From Dyadobacter psychrotolerans (GTDB lineage: Bacteria; Bacteroidota; Bacteroidia; Cytophagales; Spirosomataceae), in assembly GCF_004349265.1 (NCBI RefSeq), contig NZ_SMFL01000016.1, positions 82,361 to 146,360 of the forward strand: DNA of 64,000 nt, in the 5' to 3' direction. The notes beneath the pieces are model-generated. The model was not told where the DNA came from. It did not search any database and saw only the letters and a list, made by a program, of their open reading frames with translations. Within the stretch, counting starts at the first letter, position 1, and each line of letters starts with the position of its first letter. Position numbers and translations under genes: made by a program. Shown in pieces: positions 25,684 to 34,343 of the stretch.

Positions 25684-27213
25684 ATGTCCAAATTGACCGA
25701 AAAAGAATATGACTTTGTCATTATTGGAAGCGGTTTGGGCGGACTGGCCTGCGCCTATATTTTAGCTTCTGAAGGTCACAGTGTTGTCGTACTTGAAAAA
25801 AACCATCAGATCGGCGGCCATCTGCAGGTGTATAGCCGTGACAAAACCATTTTTGATACAGGCGTACATTACGTCGGAAGCCTGAACGAAGGCGAAAACC
25901 TCTATCAGTTCTTCAAATATTTCGGCATACTCGACAACCTGAAACTGAAAAGAATGGACGATGAGCGATTTGACGTGATTCGTTTTCAGGATGGAATGGA
26001 GTATGATTATGCACAGGGATATGATGCTTTCGAAAAAAAACTAATTTCCTATTTTCCCGAAGAAGAGCAGGCGATTAAAACATATTGTGTTAAAATTAAA
26101 GAGGTATGTAGTAAGTTTCCGTTATATAATCTCAGAATCGGCGGCGACAGTTACCAGATGGACGAGCAGCTTCTAACGCTAAACGCCTATGATTACATTG
26201 CGTCCATCACCAGCAATGAGCGACTGCAAAATGTACTGGGCGGCTCCAATTTGCTGTATGCCGGTGTAAAAGAAATGACGCCCTTTTATGTTCATGCACT
26301 GATTATGAACAGCTATCTTTCCGGTGCTTACAAGTTTATAGATGGCGGATCTCAGATTGCTATTCAGATGAGCCGGGGAATCCGGATTTTTGGCGGAGCG
26401 ATTTACAAACACAAAAAAGTTATTTCCGCTAACTATGATGAGAACGGATCAATTGTCAGCATTGCACTTGAAAATGGCGAAATCGTCAGGGGCAAACAAT
26501 TTATTTCCAACGTTCACCCCGCTGTTACGATTGACATTTTTGGTGAAGACCGTTTCATGAATGTGTACAGAAACAGGATCAAAAATCTGCCTAACAGCAT
26601 ATCCACTTTTCTGGTGCATCTTTCATTTCATGAGAATTCGTTCGAGTATTTAAATTATAATATTTATCAGCATCACATAGATAACGTCTGGGATGGTATC
26701 GACTACGAGGAAGAGACCTGGCCGCAAACTTATTTTGTGTGCACGCCCTATATTTCACGAAATAAAAAATTTGCCGAATCGATGTCTATCATGACTTACA
26801 TGAAATCATCAGAAACCGACAAATGGGCGCATACGGCTAAGACAGTTTCCGAACCCGGTGAAAGGGATTTGGAATATGATTTATTTAAAAAAGAAAAAGA
26901 GGAAAAAGTACTCCGAAAAATAGAGGAGGTTTTCCCCGGGATCAGGTCAAAAATAAAGGCAGTGCATAGCGCAACGCCACTTACATTCAGGGATTATATC
27001 GGCAACCGTGACGGTTCGTTGTATGGGGTTTTACAAAACTCAAATGCGCCAACCAGAACGCAGATTAATACCAAAACAAGGGTACCAAATCTATACCTGA
27101 CAGGACAAAATATTTCCATGCATGGCATTTTGGGCGTTACTGTGAGCGCTTTCGTTACTTGTTTTGCATTTGTTGATAAAGAGAAACTTATTGAAAAAGT
27201 TATAAATGCGTAA
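25684..27213 (+). CDS. CrtI/phytoene desaturase-like FAD oxidoreductase
   Basis: 509-residue flavoprotein. The N-terminal dinucleotide motif FVIIGSGLGGLACAYILAS is followed by VVVLEKNHQIGGHLQVY, and the C-terminal FAD motif NLYLTGQNISMHGILG closes the fold. This is the amine-oxidase/CrtI/retinol saturase-like group. In the pigment operon it may desaturate or isomerise the polyene chain, or oxidise a ring. No phytoene synthase is near, so carotenoid synthesis is not supported. It lies 52 bases after the trifunctional gene and 2 before the next flavoprotein. Confidence 0.85.
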   Translation: MSKLTEKEYDFVIIGSGLGGLACAYILASEGHSVVVLEKNHQIGGHLQVYSRDKTIFDTGVHYVGSLNEGENLYQFFKYFGILDNLKLKRMDDERFDVIRFQDGMEYDYAQGYDAFEKKLISYFPEEEQAIKTYCVKIKEVCSKFPLYNLRIGGDSYQMDEQLLTLNAYDYIASITSNERLQNVLGGSNLLYAGVKEMTPFYVHALIMNSYLSGAYKFIDGGSQIAIQMSRGIRIFGGAIYKHKKVISANYDENGSIVSIALENGEIVRGKQFISNVHPAVTIDIFGEDRFMNVYRNRIKNLPNSISTFLVHLSFHENSFEYLNYNIYQHHIDNVWDGIDYEEETWPQTYFVCTPYISRNKKFAESMSIMTYMKSSETDKWAHTAKTVSEPGERDLEYDLFKKEKEEKVLRKIEEVFPGIRSKIKAVHSATPLTFRDYIGNRDGSLYGVLQNSNAPTRTQINTKTRVPNLYLTGQNISMHGILGVTVSAFVTCFAFVDKEKLIEKVINA

Positions 27214-27215
27214 TC

Positions 27216-28463
27216 ATGCAAAAGGTTGATGTTTTGGTTATCGGAGCAGGCCCGGCAGGTACGGTGGCTGCTTCTTATTTGAAAAACCAGGGTTATAATG
27301 TGACAATCCTGGAAAAAGAAAAATTTCCCCGTTTTCAGATTGGCGAAAGCCTTCTTCCCTGCTGTATGCAGCATCTGGACGAATCGGGTTTACTGGAAGC
27401 AGTGAAAGCCAAAAATTTCCAGAAGAAAACGGGAGCCGCTTTTATGCGCGGTGACAAAAGATGTGAATTTCTTTTTTCAGAACAGTTTACCGATGGCTGG
27501 ACGTGGACGTGGCAGGTAAAACGGGCAGATTTTGATCTCACGCTGGCAGAAGCTACCCGCGCCAAAGGCGTAGGCGTTAACTTCGAATGTGAGGTTTTGA
27601 ACGTGGTCGCCGGTAAAGAAAAACAAACGACCGAATACCGCGACATTGACGGAAATATTCACAGTATCGAATCACGGTTTATCATCGATTCAAGTGGTTA
27701 CGGACGCGTTTTGCCAAGGCTATTTGATTTGAGCAAACCGTCTGCCTTCACGCCAAGGGGAGCCGTTTTTTCCCATTTGGAAGATATTAACCGTACAGAA
27801 AAAACCAGCAACAACATCTTTGTTCATTCCTTTGACAACAATAGGTCATGGATCTGGGCAATTCCGTTTTCGGATGGTTCTACATCTGTAGGGATTGTGA
27901 GTGACAAAGAAAAAGTGGTTGAACTTGCTGCCAATGGCGGAGAGAAATATGAAAAATTCATCCGAAATTTTGGAGATTTGAATGGCCGTTTTAAGAATTC
28001 AGAACTGAAATTTGAACCCAGAAATATCCTTGGTTACTCTGTTGGTGTAAAAACCATGTTTGGAGATGGATTTGTTCTTTCAGGTAACAGCACAGAATTC
28101 CTGGATCCGATATTTTCGTCAGGTGTAACGTTTGCAACCGCTTCCGGTTTATTATCAGCAAAAATGACACACCGGCACTTGCAAGGTGAGAATGTAGATT
28201 GGAAAACCGAATATGAAGATGTTGTTCAAAAGGGCATCAACGTTTTCAGAAGTTATGTAACAGGCTGGTACAGTGGCGACTTTCAAACCATTGTTTTTGC
28301 AAAAAATGTAGATAAAGACATTAAAAATCAGATTTGTTCGGTATTGGCAGGTTATGTTTGGGATAAATCAAATCCTTTTGTAAAAAAGCATGACACCATT
28401 TTACCCACATTGGCAAAGGTTATTGTCATGAAAGAAAAAGCTGAGGAAGCACTTTTGAAATAA
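27216..28463 (+). CDS. Flavin-dependent halogenase-like oxidoreductase
   Basis: 415 residues. It has VDVLVIGAGPAGTVAASYL (FAD), PRFQIGESLLP, a Lys in FQKKTGAAF at the place of the halogenase catalytic Lys, and SWIWAIPF, which fits the WxWxIP motif of FADH2-dependent halogenases. Flexirubins are often chlorinated or hydroxylated on the ring, so either a chlorinase or a monooxygenase-like role is reasonable. WxWxIP favours the former but is also found in some non-halogenating relatives. A flavin reductase partner was not seen here. Distal gene of the rightward operon. Confidence 0.8.
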   Translation: MQKVDVLVIGAGPAGTVAASYLKNQGYNVTILEKEKFPRFQIGESLLPCCMQHLDESGLLEAVKAKNFQKKTGAAFMRGDKRCEFLFSEQFTDGWTWTWQVKRADFDLTLAEATRAKGVGVNFECEVLNVVAGKEKQTTEYRDIDGNIHSIESRFIIDSSGYGRVLPRLFDLSKPSAFTPRGAVFSHLEDINRTEKTSNNIFVHSFDNNRSWIWAIPFSDGSTSVGIVSDKEKVVELAANGGEKYEKFIRNFGDLNGRFKNSELKFEPRNILGYSVGVKTMFGDGFVLSGNSTEFLDPIFSSGVTFATASGLLSAKMTHRHLQGENVDWKTEYEDVVQKGINVFRSYVTGWYSGDFQTIVFAKNVDKDIKNQICSVLAGYVWDKSNPFVKKHDTILPTLAKVIVMKEKAEEALLK

Positions 28464-28469
28464 TTCTTC

Positions 28470-28504
28470 CGCCGTGTCAGATTCAAACAGGATCTGAAAC
28501 GGCG
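28470..28504. terminator. Convergent terminator between pigment operon and ketosynthase-like gene
   Basis: CGCCGTGTCAGAT (28470-28482) pairs with ATCTGAAACGGCG (28492-28504) with one mismatch and a 9-base loop. The rightward side is followed by TGATTTTAAA. It separates converging transcripts. Confidence 0.65.
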
Positions 28505-28509
28505 TGATT

Positions 28510-29559
28510 TTAAACCGCTTTTAATAAAATCAACCCATGCTGAACGCCCTGGTAATGATTGTAAATCAGGACATATTTGGGTGTTATTTCCGATTTCCTT
28601 AACTGCATAGCCTGGTCTGGAATATGCCTTCCTGACAAAATCTGAACACCAAGCCAGGTGGCAAAAGCGGAAGAAGTCGGATAATCGCCGGTTAAATTCT
28701 TGTAGCTGTAAACGCTGCTGTGTGAAAACATTCTCTGATGCAAATTATCGTAAAGATCATCATTCCGGCTGTCGCCGCTGTAACCTAAAACAAGCGCATC
28801 GATTTGTTCCGGATCTACTTGATTTCTTTTCAGCAAATAGTTTAGCTTTTCTGTAAGCTCATCTTCCAACGCATAACTAATCTGCTCCACATCAACAATT
28901 TCTGCCAAAGCCCTTTCAGACAGCTCAGATTCTACCACGAACATGGTCGCACCTTCACCGCAAACTGTGCCGGCGGTTCCGGACTGCAAAAGTGTTGCTG
29001 ATGTTGAATCTTCCTTTTTAAAATACCCGCTCAGATAATCGATATTATAATGATATTCAGAAATCTCCTCGACACTGCCAAGCAAAAACGAATTGGCATT
29101 TCCTTCGTCCAGCCAAAGCATGGCATCCAGCAAAGCACATTCAAATGCGAGACCTTTATGCACATGGGTTGTGTTGTAACCTGTATTTTTGCTCATTAAC
29201 GCCAGGTTGCCGGCAACTGCATTTGGCGTGCTTTGTACAAAGTTGGTTGGCGTTAAAGTGCCTTCTTTATAATCTACAATCTGATTTAGAAATTTAAGAC
29301 AGTCTTCCAGGCCGCCATTCGCCGTGCCAAGGATAATTCCGTCCAGCTTTGGATTTTTATGGATCAATGGCAACCCTGCTCCCACGCCCATCCGCACTGC
29401 TTTACCCATTCTTCTCAAAAGTCCGGCAGGAATAAGCGAACCATACGGAGGTTCGGTGGCGACATACCGGTTTCCCAAATAAGTTTTTATTTCACCACTT
29501 AAAAAAGTGTCGTCGTAAGTTTGCTGGGGGGAAATGCAGGATAAGTCGGTAATGAACAT
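28510..29559 (-). CDS. Ketosynthase-like protein, no catalytic Cys
   Basis: 349 residues of thiolase fold. The active-site region reads TTHVHKGLAFECALLDA, with His where the nucleophilic Cys belongs, so it should not condense. The N-terminal block NFVQSTPNAVAGNLALM matches the family and is similar in layout to the Gln-type factor at 11635-12600. It is probably a second chain-length-factor-like partner of the pigment pathway. It faces the rightward pigment operon and lies 30 bases behind glpD, so its transcription may depend on the glpD promoter. Confidence 0.75.
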   Translation of the reverse strand: MFITDLSCISPQQTYDDTFLSGEIKTYLGNRYVATEPPYGSLIPAGLLRRMGKAVRMGVGAGLPLIHKNPKLDGIILGTANGGLEDCLKFLNQIVDYKEGTLTPTNFVQSTPNAVAGNLALMSKNTGYNTTHVHKGLAFECALLDAMLWLDEGNANSFLLGSVEEISEYHYNIDYLSGYFKKEDSTSATLLQSGTAGTVCGEGATMFVVESELSERALAEIVDVEQISYALEDELTEKLNYLLKRNQVDPEQIDALVLGYSGDSRNDDLYDNLHQRMFSHSSVYSYKNLTGDYPTSSAFATWLGVQILSGRHIPDQAMQLRKSEITPKYVLIYNHYQGVQHGLILLKAV

Positions 29560-29589
29560 AAATTTATAAAATGGTCGAACTGGTACCTC

Positions 29590-31233
29590 TCAGGCAATAT
29601 GTGTTCCAGCGACAGACATGAATTGTTTGATTTGGGTTAAATAAGAAGAAATTTCCAGGTCCTTCTGCTCATCTGACCAATTTAACTCCGTAGCCATGAG
29701 TTCTGCAACTGCAGGTAAAACTTCGGAGGTAGTTTGCCAGTCCGTAATTTCAAGCCGGATTCTTCTTGCCAGAAAATCCCTTGGTGTTATTGCCATTTCT
29801 TCGCGTACCGTATGGATTACTTCTGCCCGGATATATGGGTATTTTTCGTTCAAACGCGTTTTCCAATCAGGCTTGTCAAGCGTGAGTTCGCAAACCTTCA
29901 CGGCTCTGGATCCATATTTTTTTACCAAATGCTGACAGACGTCCACCGGCAAGTTATATTTTTTTTCAAGCTCTTTATAAGAATCAAATAGATAATTTTC
30001 ACCTCCTGCAAGTGTATGATTTGCTGTACCACAGGTGTTTTTCCTACTAAAAACACTATCGATCTGGTCTATAGCATCTTTTGCCATGAGACGGTACGTC
30101 GTCCATTTCCCTCCCAATAAACTGACTAAACCGCTAGCCGGATCAATCTCCACTTCATGATCCCGCAGCAGGCTTTTGGTTGATTTACTGGTTTCCGCTG
30201 AAAGCAATGGCCGAAGTCCACCAAAACCAGCCTTTAATTCAGTAATATCTATTTTCTTTTCAAGATAAGGATTCAAAGTATCTGCCAGATATTGCTTTTC
30301 TTTCTCGTTCAGCCCCGCTTCCGTGTTCAGATCCTCACACTCCGTATCGGTTGTTCCCAGCATCATGGCGCCTTCAAACGGAATGGCAAAAACGACACGC
30401 CCGTCAGAAGTTTTGGGAATCAGCATCGCGTAATCGCTATTGAGTGTATCATAGGGAAGCACCACATGTACACCTTTACTCGGGCGGATTCGCTCATGTA
30501 ACTCCGGATTGGCCATAAGGCGGATGGCATCAGAATATGGACCCGTGCAGTTTAGTACCAGTTTGGTTTTGATTGACAAATCCTGCCCGGAACGTGTGTC
30601 TTTTATTTGAACGGCATTTAATTTTCCCTCAGCACTTTTAGCAAAACCTTTTACTTCCAAATAATTAGCCACAACAGCGCCGGATTCAGATGCCGACTGA
30701 GACAGTGCAAGACAATACCTTGCATCATCTAATTGGCCATCATAGTAAAGCACAGCACTATGCAGCTTACTTTTGTTAAGCGTCGGAATCTTTCTCAGAA
30801 CCTCCGATTTTTTCAGCCATTTGCTTTTGGGAAGCGAATCATTGGTTGCAAAACTATCATACATTTTTAACCCGATACTAAAATAAAGACCCTCTATCCA
30901 TGAACTGACCGGTGTAACCAGCGCCAGCGGACGTGCAAGATGGGGTGCATTATTTAAAACCAGATGCCTTTCTTCCAGACCATGTCGAACCTGTTTTAGC
31001 TGGGCAAAGTCCAGTTTTTTGAAAGCCTGTTCAAGATAACGGACGCCGCCATGAATAAGTTTTGTTGATTTGGATGACGTTTCCGAAGCAAAATCCTGTT
31101 TGTCGATCAGGGCAACTTTGTAACCACGCAGTACCGCATCCAGTGCACAACCTGCACCACTTGCCCCTGCTCCTACGATACAAATATCAAATTCTTCATT
31201 CGCTAATCTTTCAATGGATGTTTGCCGGTTCAT
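29590..31233 (-). CDS. glpD: FAD-dependent glycerol-3-phosphate dehydrogenase
   Basis: 547-residue membrane-associated flavoenzyme oxidising sn-glycerol 3-phosphate to dihydroxyacetone phosphate and passing electrons to quinone. Motifs: FDICIVGAGASGAGCALDAV for FAD, then SSKSTKLIHGGVRYLEQA, the GlpD signature, and a C-terminal DAO_C-like domain with RHAxx-type segments (RDFLARRIRLEITDW). No glycerol kinase or facilitator is adjacent. Upstream on the reverse strand a TACTTTTG box (31286-31279) could be the -7 element, though a matching -33 at 16 bases is too close to be sure. Confidence 0.93.
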   Translation of the reverse strand: MNRQTSIERLANEEFDICIVGAGASGAGCALDAVLRGYKVALIDKQDFASETSSKSTKLIHGGVRYLEQAFKKLDFAQLKQVRHGLEERHLVLNNAPHLARPLALVTPVSSWIEGLYFSIGLKMYDSFATNDSLPKSKWLKKSEVLRKIPTLNKSKLHSAVLYYDGQLDDARYCLALSQSASESGAVVANYLEVKGFAKSAEGKLNAVQIKDTRSGQDLSIKTKLVLNCTGPYSDAIRLMANPELHERIRPSKGVHVVLPYDTLNSDYAMLIPKTSDGRVVFAIPFEGAMMLGTTDTECEDLNTEAGLNEKEKQYLADTLNPYLEKKIDITELKAGFGGLRPLLSAETSKSTKSLLRDHEVEIDPASGLVSLLGGKWTTYRLMAKDAIDQIDSVFSRKNTCGTANHTLAGGENYLFDSYKELEKKYNLPVDVCQHLVKKYGSRAVKVCELTLDKPDWKTRLNEKYPYIRAEVIHTVREEMAITPRDFLARRIRLEITDWQTTSEVLPAVAELMATELNWSDEQKDLEISSYLTQIKQFMSVAGTHIA

Positions 31234-31372
31234 GCAGTGTGGTTGGTGCTTAACTTACGATGTGGTTATCGCCAATTGCAAAAGTACAAATACAGTTCTT
31301 TCCAAGCATGGCTCTGGCATAAAAATAGCTATTACAATATTGTGACCAAAATGCTATTTGTCTGTCTGAAAC

Positions 31373-31402
31373 TTGTTCAATGCTGAAAATAGACTAGCTT
31401 TG
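31373..31402 (+). promoter_or_regulatory. Promoter for BON-LysM protein gene
   Basis: TTG (31373-31375), 19 bases, TAGCTTTG (31395-31402). The predicted start of transcription is near 31409, giving a leader of about 39 bases before the ATG at 31448. Confidence 0.6.
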
Positions 31403-31447
31403 GATTTCATAAATTAAACACTTTACTTACAAAAACCACAAATTATT

Positions 31448-31906
31448 ATGGGCTTAATGTCATTTTTTAAAGGAGTCGGAGAGAAAATCTTCAAAAAAGA
31501 AGAGGCTGCTGTGCCTACACCGGAGGTTGAACCGTTGCGCGCAAGTGCACTGTTGGCTCACGTAAAAGCACTTGGACTTCCTTACAATTCTCTTACTGTG
31601 AAGACTTCCGGCGACACCGTTACAATTGAAGGCGAAGTAGCACAACAGGCTGATTCAGAAAAAATTGCACTTGCTGTTGGTAATGTTGAGGGGGTTGAAG
31701 TGGTTGACAACAGACTTACCGTTGCAACACCTGCACCGGAAGCTACCTACCATACCGTTGTAAAAGGCGATACGCTTTCGAAAATTGCACAGACAGTTTA
31801 CGGAGATATGATGAAGTATCCGGTTATTTTTGAAGCAAACAAACCGATGCTTACACATCCTGATAAAATTTATCCGGGTCAGGTTCTTCGGATTCCGGCA
31901 CTTTAA
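31448..31906 (+). CDS. BON and LysM domain protein (Kbp/YgaU-like)
   Basis: 152 residues: a short N terminus (MGLMSFFKGVGEKIFKKEE), a BON domain at about 30-95 with VKTSGDTVTIEGEVAQQ, and a LysM domain at about 98-150 with VVKGDTLSKIAQTVYGD and IYPGQVLRIP. This architecture equals E. coli Kbp (YgaU), a cytoplasmic potassium-binding protein; there is no signal peptide here either. It is a single gene with its own promoter and a shared terminator. Confidence 0.9.
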   Translation: MGLMSFFKGVGEKIFKKEEAAVPTPEVEPLRASALLAHVKALGLPYNSLTVKTSGDTVTIEGEVAQQADSEKIALAVGNVEGVEVVDNRLTVATPAPEATYHTVVKGDTLSKIAQTVYGDMMKYPVIFEANKPMLTHPDKIYPGQVLRIPAL

Positions 31907-31956
31907 TGGTTTTCAGCCTTCAGCTATCAGCTTTCGGTACTTGCTCTTTAAATTAG

Positions 31957-32004
31957 AGGCATAAAAAAATGACAACTCTTTCGGGTTGTCATTTTTTTAT
32001 GCCT
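31957..32004. terminator. Bidirectional terminator between LysM gene and rplI
   Basis: A 20-bp perfect stem (31957-31976 with 31985-32004) and 8-base loop. The stem contains runs of A and T on the two sides, so a U tract is made in both directions. It serves the convergent BON-LysM gene and the ribosomal operon. Confidence 0.88.
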
Positions 32005-32022
32005 TTGTAAGAGAACCGAAGA

Positions 32023-32469
32023 TTAATCTTCAGCAGCAATTACGTTCAGAGAGATCTTGTGTTTCACTTCTTTGTGAAGATCGATCAATGCTGAATAAAC
32101 ACCAACAGATTTAACATCGTCAACAGTAATTTTCTTACGGTCGATTTCAAAACCTTTTGATTTAAGAATATCTGCAACCTGTGTGTTGGTAACACGTCCG
32201 AAAATACGGCCGCTTTCTCCAACTACAGTGCGAATATCGATTGTCAGGTCACCGATTGCTGATGCGATATCTTCTGCATCTTTTTTCAGTTTTTCTGCTT
32301 TGTGAGCAGCCTGGCGAACGTTTTCAGCAACAATTTTGCGGTTCGAAGGATTAGCTAATAAAGCAAAACCCTGTGGAATAAGATAGTTACGGCCATATCC
32401 TGCTTTCACAGATACGATGTCGTTTTTGTATCCTACTCCTGCTATATCAGTTATTAGTATGATTTCCAT
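32023..32469 (-). CDS. rplI: 50S ribosomal protein L9
   Basis: 148 residues with the L9 signature VKAGYGRNYLIPQGFALLA near the N terminus, the long connecting helix (REAAHKAEKLKKD-like) and the C-terminal rRNA-binding domain. Last gene of rpsF-rpsR-rplI, 20 bases after rpsR, with a strong terminator behind it. Confidence 0.97.
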   Translation of the reverse strand: MEIILITDIAGVGYKNDIVSVKAGYGRNYLIPQGFALLANPSNRKIVAENVRQAAHKAEKLKKDAEDIASAIGDLTIDIRTVVGESGRIFGRVTNTQVADILKSKGFEIDRKKITVDDVKSVGVYSALIDLHKEVKHKISLNVIAAED

Positions 32470-32489
32470 TGTTCGTAGCTCTTTCTAAT

Positions 32490-32741
32490 TTATTTCAATT
32501 GATCAGCAACGAAAGGCAATAGTGCCAAATGACGTGCTCTTTTGATTGCCTGTGATACTTTGCGCTGATATTTCAGGCTTGTACCTGTTAGACGACGTGG
32601 CAAGATTTTTCCTTGCTCGTTTACCAATTTAAGTAAAAAGTCAGGATTCTTGTAATCAATATATTTAATGCCTGCTTTTTTGAAACGGCAATACTTTTTG
32701 CGGTTAATGTTTTTCTCAACCGGTTCGTTTACGAGTGACAT
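32490..32741 (-). CDS. rpsR: 30S ribosomal protein S18
   Basis: 83 residues. YCRFKKAGIKYIDYKNPDFL and RLTGTSLKYQRKVSQAIKRA are typical of S18. It binds S6 in the platform of the small subunit. It starts 3 bases after the rpsF stop, so the two are probably co-translated. Confidence 0.97.
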   Translation of the reverse strand: MSLVNEPVEKNINRKKYCRFKKAGIKYIDYKNPDFLLKLVNEQGKILPRRLTGTSLKYQRKVSQAIKRARHLALLPFVADQLK

Positions 32742-32744
32742 AGC

Positions 32745-33125
32745 TTATGCGTTTTCGGTTTTTGATTCAGTTGACTCTTCTCTTTTTCTACCTATCAGTC
32801 CCTTACGTTTCTTTTCGTTGTAAGCAATTGAATGCTTATCAAGGGCGATAGTCATAAAACGCAAAACTTTCTCGTCACGACGGAATTCCGTTTCAAGAAT
32901 GTCTACCACATTAATTTCTGCCGAAGTGTATTCGAAGATGTGATAAAAACCAGAGTTTTTCTTTTGGATGGGATAGGCCAGCTTTCGCAATCCCCAGTCT
33001 TCCTCATGTACCATTACACCACCATTAGAAGTGATGATAGTACGAAATTTTTCAACGGCGTCCTTTGCCTGGGCCTCAGACAAAATGGGAGTTAAGATGA
33101 ACACCGTTTCGTATTGCTTAGACAT
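32745..33125 (-). CDS. rpsF: 30S ribosomal protein S6
   Basis: 126 residues; YETVFILTPILSEAQAKDAV and LRKLAYPIQKKNSGFYHIFEY match S6. The acidic tail (EESTESKTENA) is usual for the family. First gene of the operon, behind a good promoter and a long leader hairpin. S6:S18 autoregulation is known from other phyla, but the leader here does not show an obvious match to that binding motif. Confidence 0.97.
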   Translation of the reverse strand: MSKQYETVFILTPILSEAQAKDAVEKFRTIITSNGGVMVHEEDWGLRKLAYPIQKKNSGFYHIFEYTSAEINVVDILETEFRRDEKVLRFMTIALDKHSIAYNEKKRKGLIGRKREESTESKTENA

Positions 33126-33164
33126 ACGGTAATTGGTTAATTAATAATAATTTGTAAATAAAAT

Positions 33165-33198
33165 ACCCTCACTCCCATGCGAACATAGAAATGAGGGT
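33165..33198 (-). terminator. 15-bp hairpin with UUCG loop between coiled-coil gene and rpsF
   Basis: On the reverse strand ACCCTCATTTCTATG pairs with CATGGGAGTGAGGGT (G-U pairs allowed) around a TTCG tetraloop, followed by ATTTTATTT. It is 64 bases past the stop of the upstream gene and would also be the very start of the rpsF transcript predicted from the promoter at 33200-33231. It may be a terminator for the former, a leader structure for the latter, or both. Confidence 0.6.
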
Positions 33199-33199
33199 G

Positions 33200-33231
33200 C
33201 AAAAATACGTCTTGCGATTCAGAATTCCAAA
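33200..33231 (-). promoter_or_regulatory. Promoter for rpsF-rpsR-rplI
   Basis: On the reverse strand TTTG (33231-33228), 20 bases, TATTTTTG (33207-33200): an exact match to the Bacteroidota TTTG / TAnnTTTG consensus with ideal spacing. The start of transcription is expected near 33194. Confidence 0.72.
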
Positions 33232-33261
33232 CGTAATGAATACTTTAAATCGTTATTTGAT

Positions 33262-34203
33262 CTACTTCACTGTAAAGTCGCCTTTTCCGATTTTAAAACC
33301 TTCACTGAAAACTTCAACTGCATATTTACCGTCTTTCATAGCGATACCACCTCTTCCGTAGAATATATCAACAGACTGACCTGTGTTGGTGAAATTAACT
33401 ACCTGTTTCGAACTGTAAATCATTTCTTTACCGTTAAACAAAAATGAGCCGGAACCTGTGGCCATATCCGACAATACGGCTCCTTCAGGATCCAGGATAC
33501 GCAGGTAAATCTCTTTTTCATTCTGTTTGGCCACTCCGTTTTCACCCAGTTGGAAATTAACCCGTAGTTTGTCAATGCGTTTTGCTTTAAACTTTTCGCC
33601 GTCCCGCTCTTTTCCTTTGGAGGAAACCGCATGGATCGTCAGATTTTCTGCCCGTAATGCAGATGCTATACTCACCTTTTCGCTCAACTCCCTATTTAAA
33701 GAAGAATAGTTGCTCACCGAATCGCTCAAACGGGTACGCTCCGATTCCAGACCGCTAACCTGCTGGCTCAGTTCTTCGTTTTTCGATGTGACAATACCAA
33801 GCTCTTGTTTTAACTGGATAATCTCGCTATCCTTTTGATTCAGGATCGCTTCATAAGATTTAATTTTCTTACTGTAATTTGCTGTGGCAAAATTGTTTAC
33901 GTTTTTCAGCTCCTGCTTGTCTCTTTCCAGCTGAGCTTTAAGCGCTACCAGCGAATCAACACTTCCACCCAACTGCTGGATTTCCGCAATTTTTATATCC
34001 AGCTGTGCAGAAATGGAATCCAGCTTGGTTTTGGTGAAGAGAACCTCTTCGGTTTTAGCCGTAATGATGTTGTCTTTTAAATTATTCTCCTGTTTTTCGT
34101 GGTAAATGAAATAAACCAGGACCAGATTAAGCAATAGTAACACGGCCAGAGCTGCCCAAAGAAGGGTTTTACGATCTTGCTTTTGTTCTTGATTATAGTC
34201 CAT
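33262..34203 (-). CDS. Coiled-coil membrane-anchored protein of unknown function
   Basis: 313 residues. A single membrane helix near residues 13-33 (LLWAALAVLLLLNLVLVYF) is followed by a long coiled coil (about 40-165) rich in E, K, L, Q and S. A C-terminal beta-rich domain of about 120 residues follows, with KLRVNFQLGENGVAKQNEK and GRGGIAMKDGKYAVEVFSEG. The layout suggests a periplasmic sensor or scaffold. No motif identifies a function. Transcribed leftward alone, with a hairpin downstream. Confidence 0.75.
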   Translation of the reverse strand: MDYNQEQKQDRKTLLWAALAVLLLLNLVLVYFIYHEKQENNLKDNIITAKTEEVLFTKTKLDSISAQLDIKIAEIQQLGGSVDSLVALKAQLERDKQELKNVNNFATANYSKKIKSYEAILNQKDSEIIQLKQELGIVTSKNEELSQQVSGLESERTRLSDSVSNYSSLNRELSEKVSIASALRAENLTIHAVSSKGKERDGEKFKAKRIDKLRVNFQLGENGVAKQNEKEIYLRILDPEGAVLSDMATGSGSFLFNGKEMIYSSKQVVNFTNTGQSVDIFYGRGGIAMKDGKYAVEVFSEGFKIGKGDFTVK

Positions 34204-34343
34204 GCTGACAGTTAAATTTTTGAATTAGTTGGTAAAAGAACTATGTTTTTTTCAATTTTGAAATAAGTTGCCAGTGATTTCTGTCTGCTACCTCAAAAAT
34301 AATTTTTCCAACACCTTATTTATCAATTTTTTACACTTCAAAT

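Noticed and set aside
25684..27213. Carotenoid phytoene desaturase
   Set aside because: No phytoene synthase, cyclase or hydroxylase is present and the gene is inside the aryl-polyene operon.
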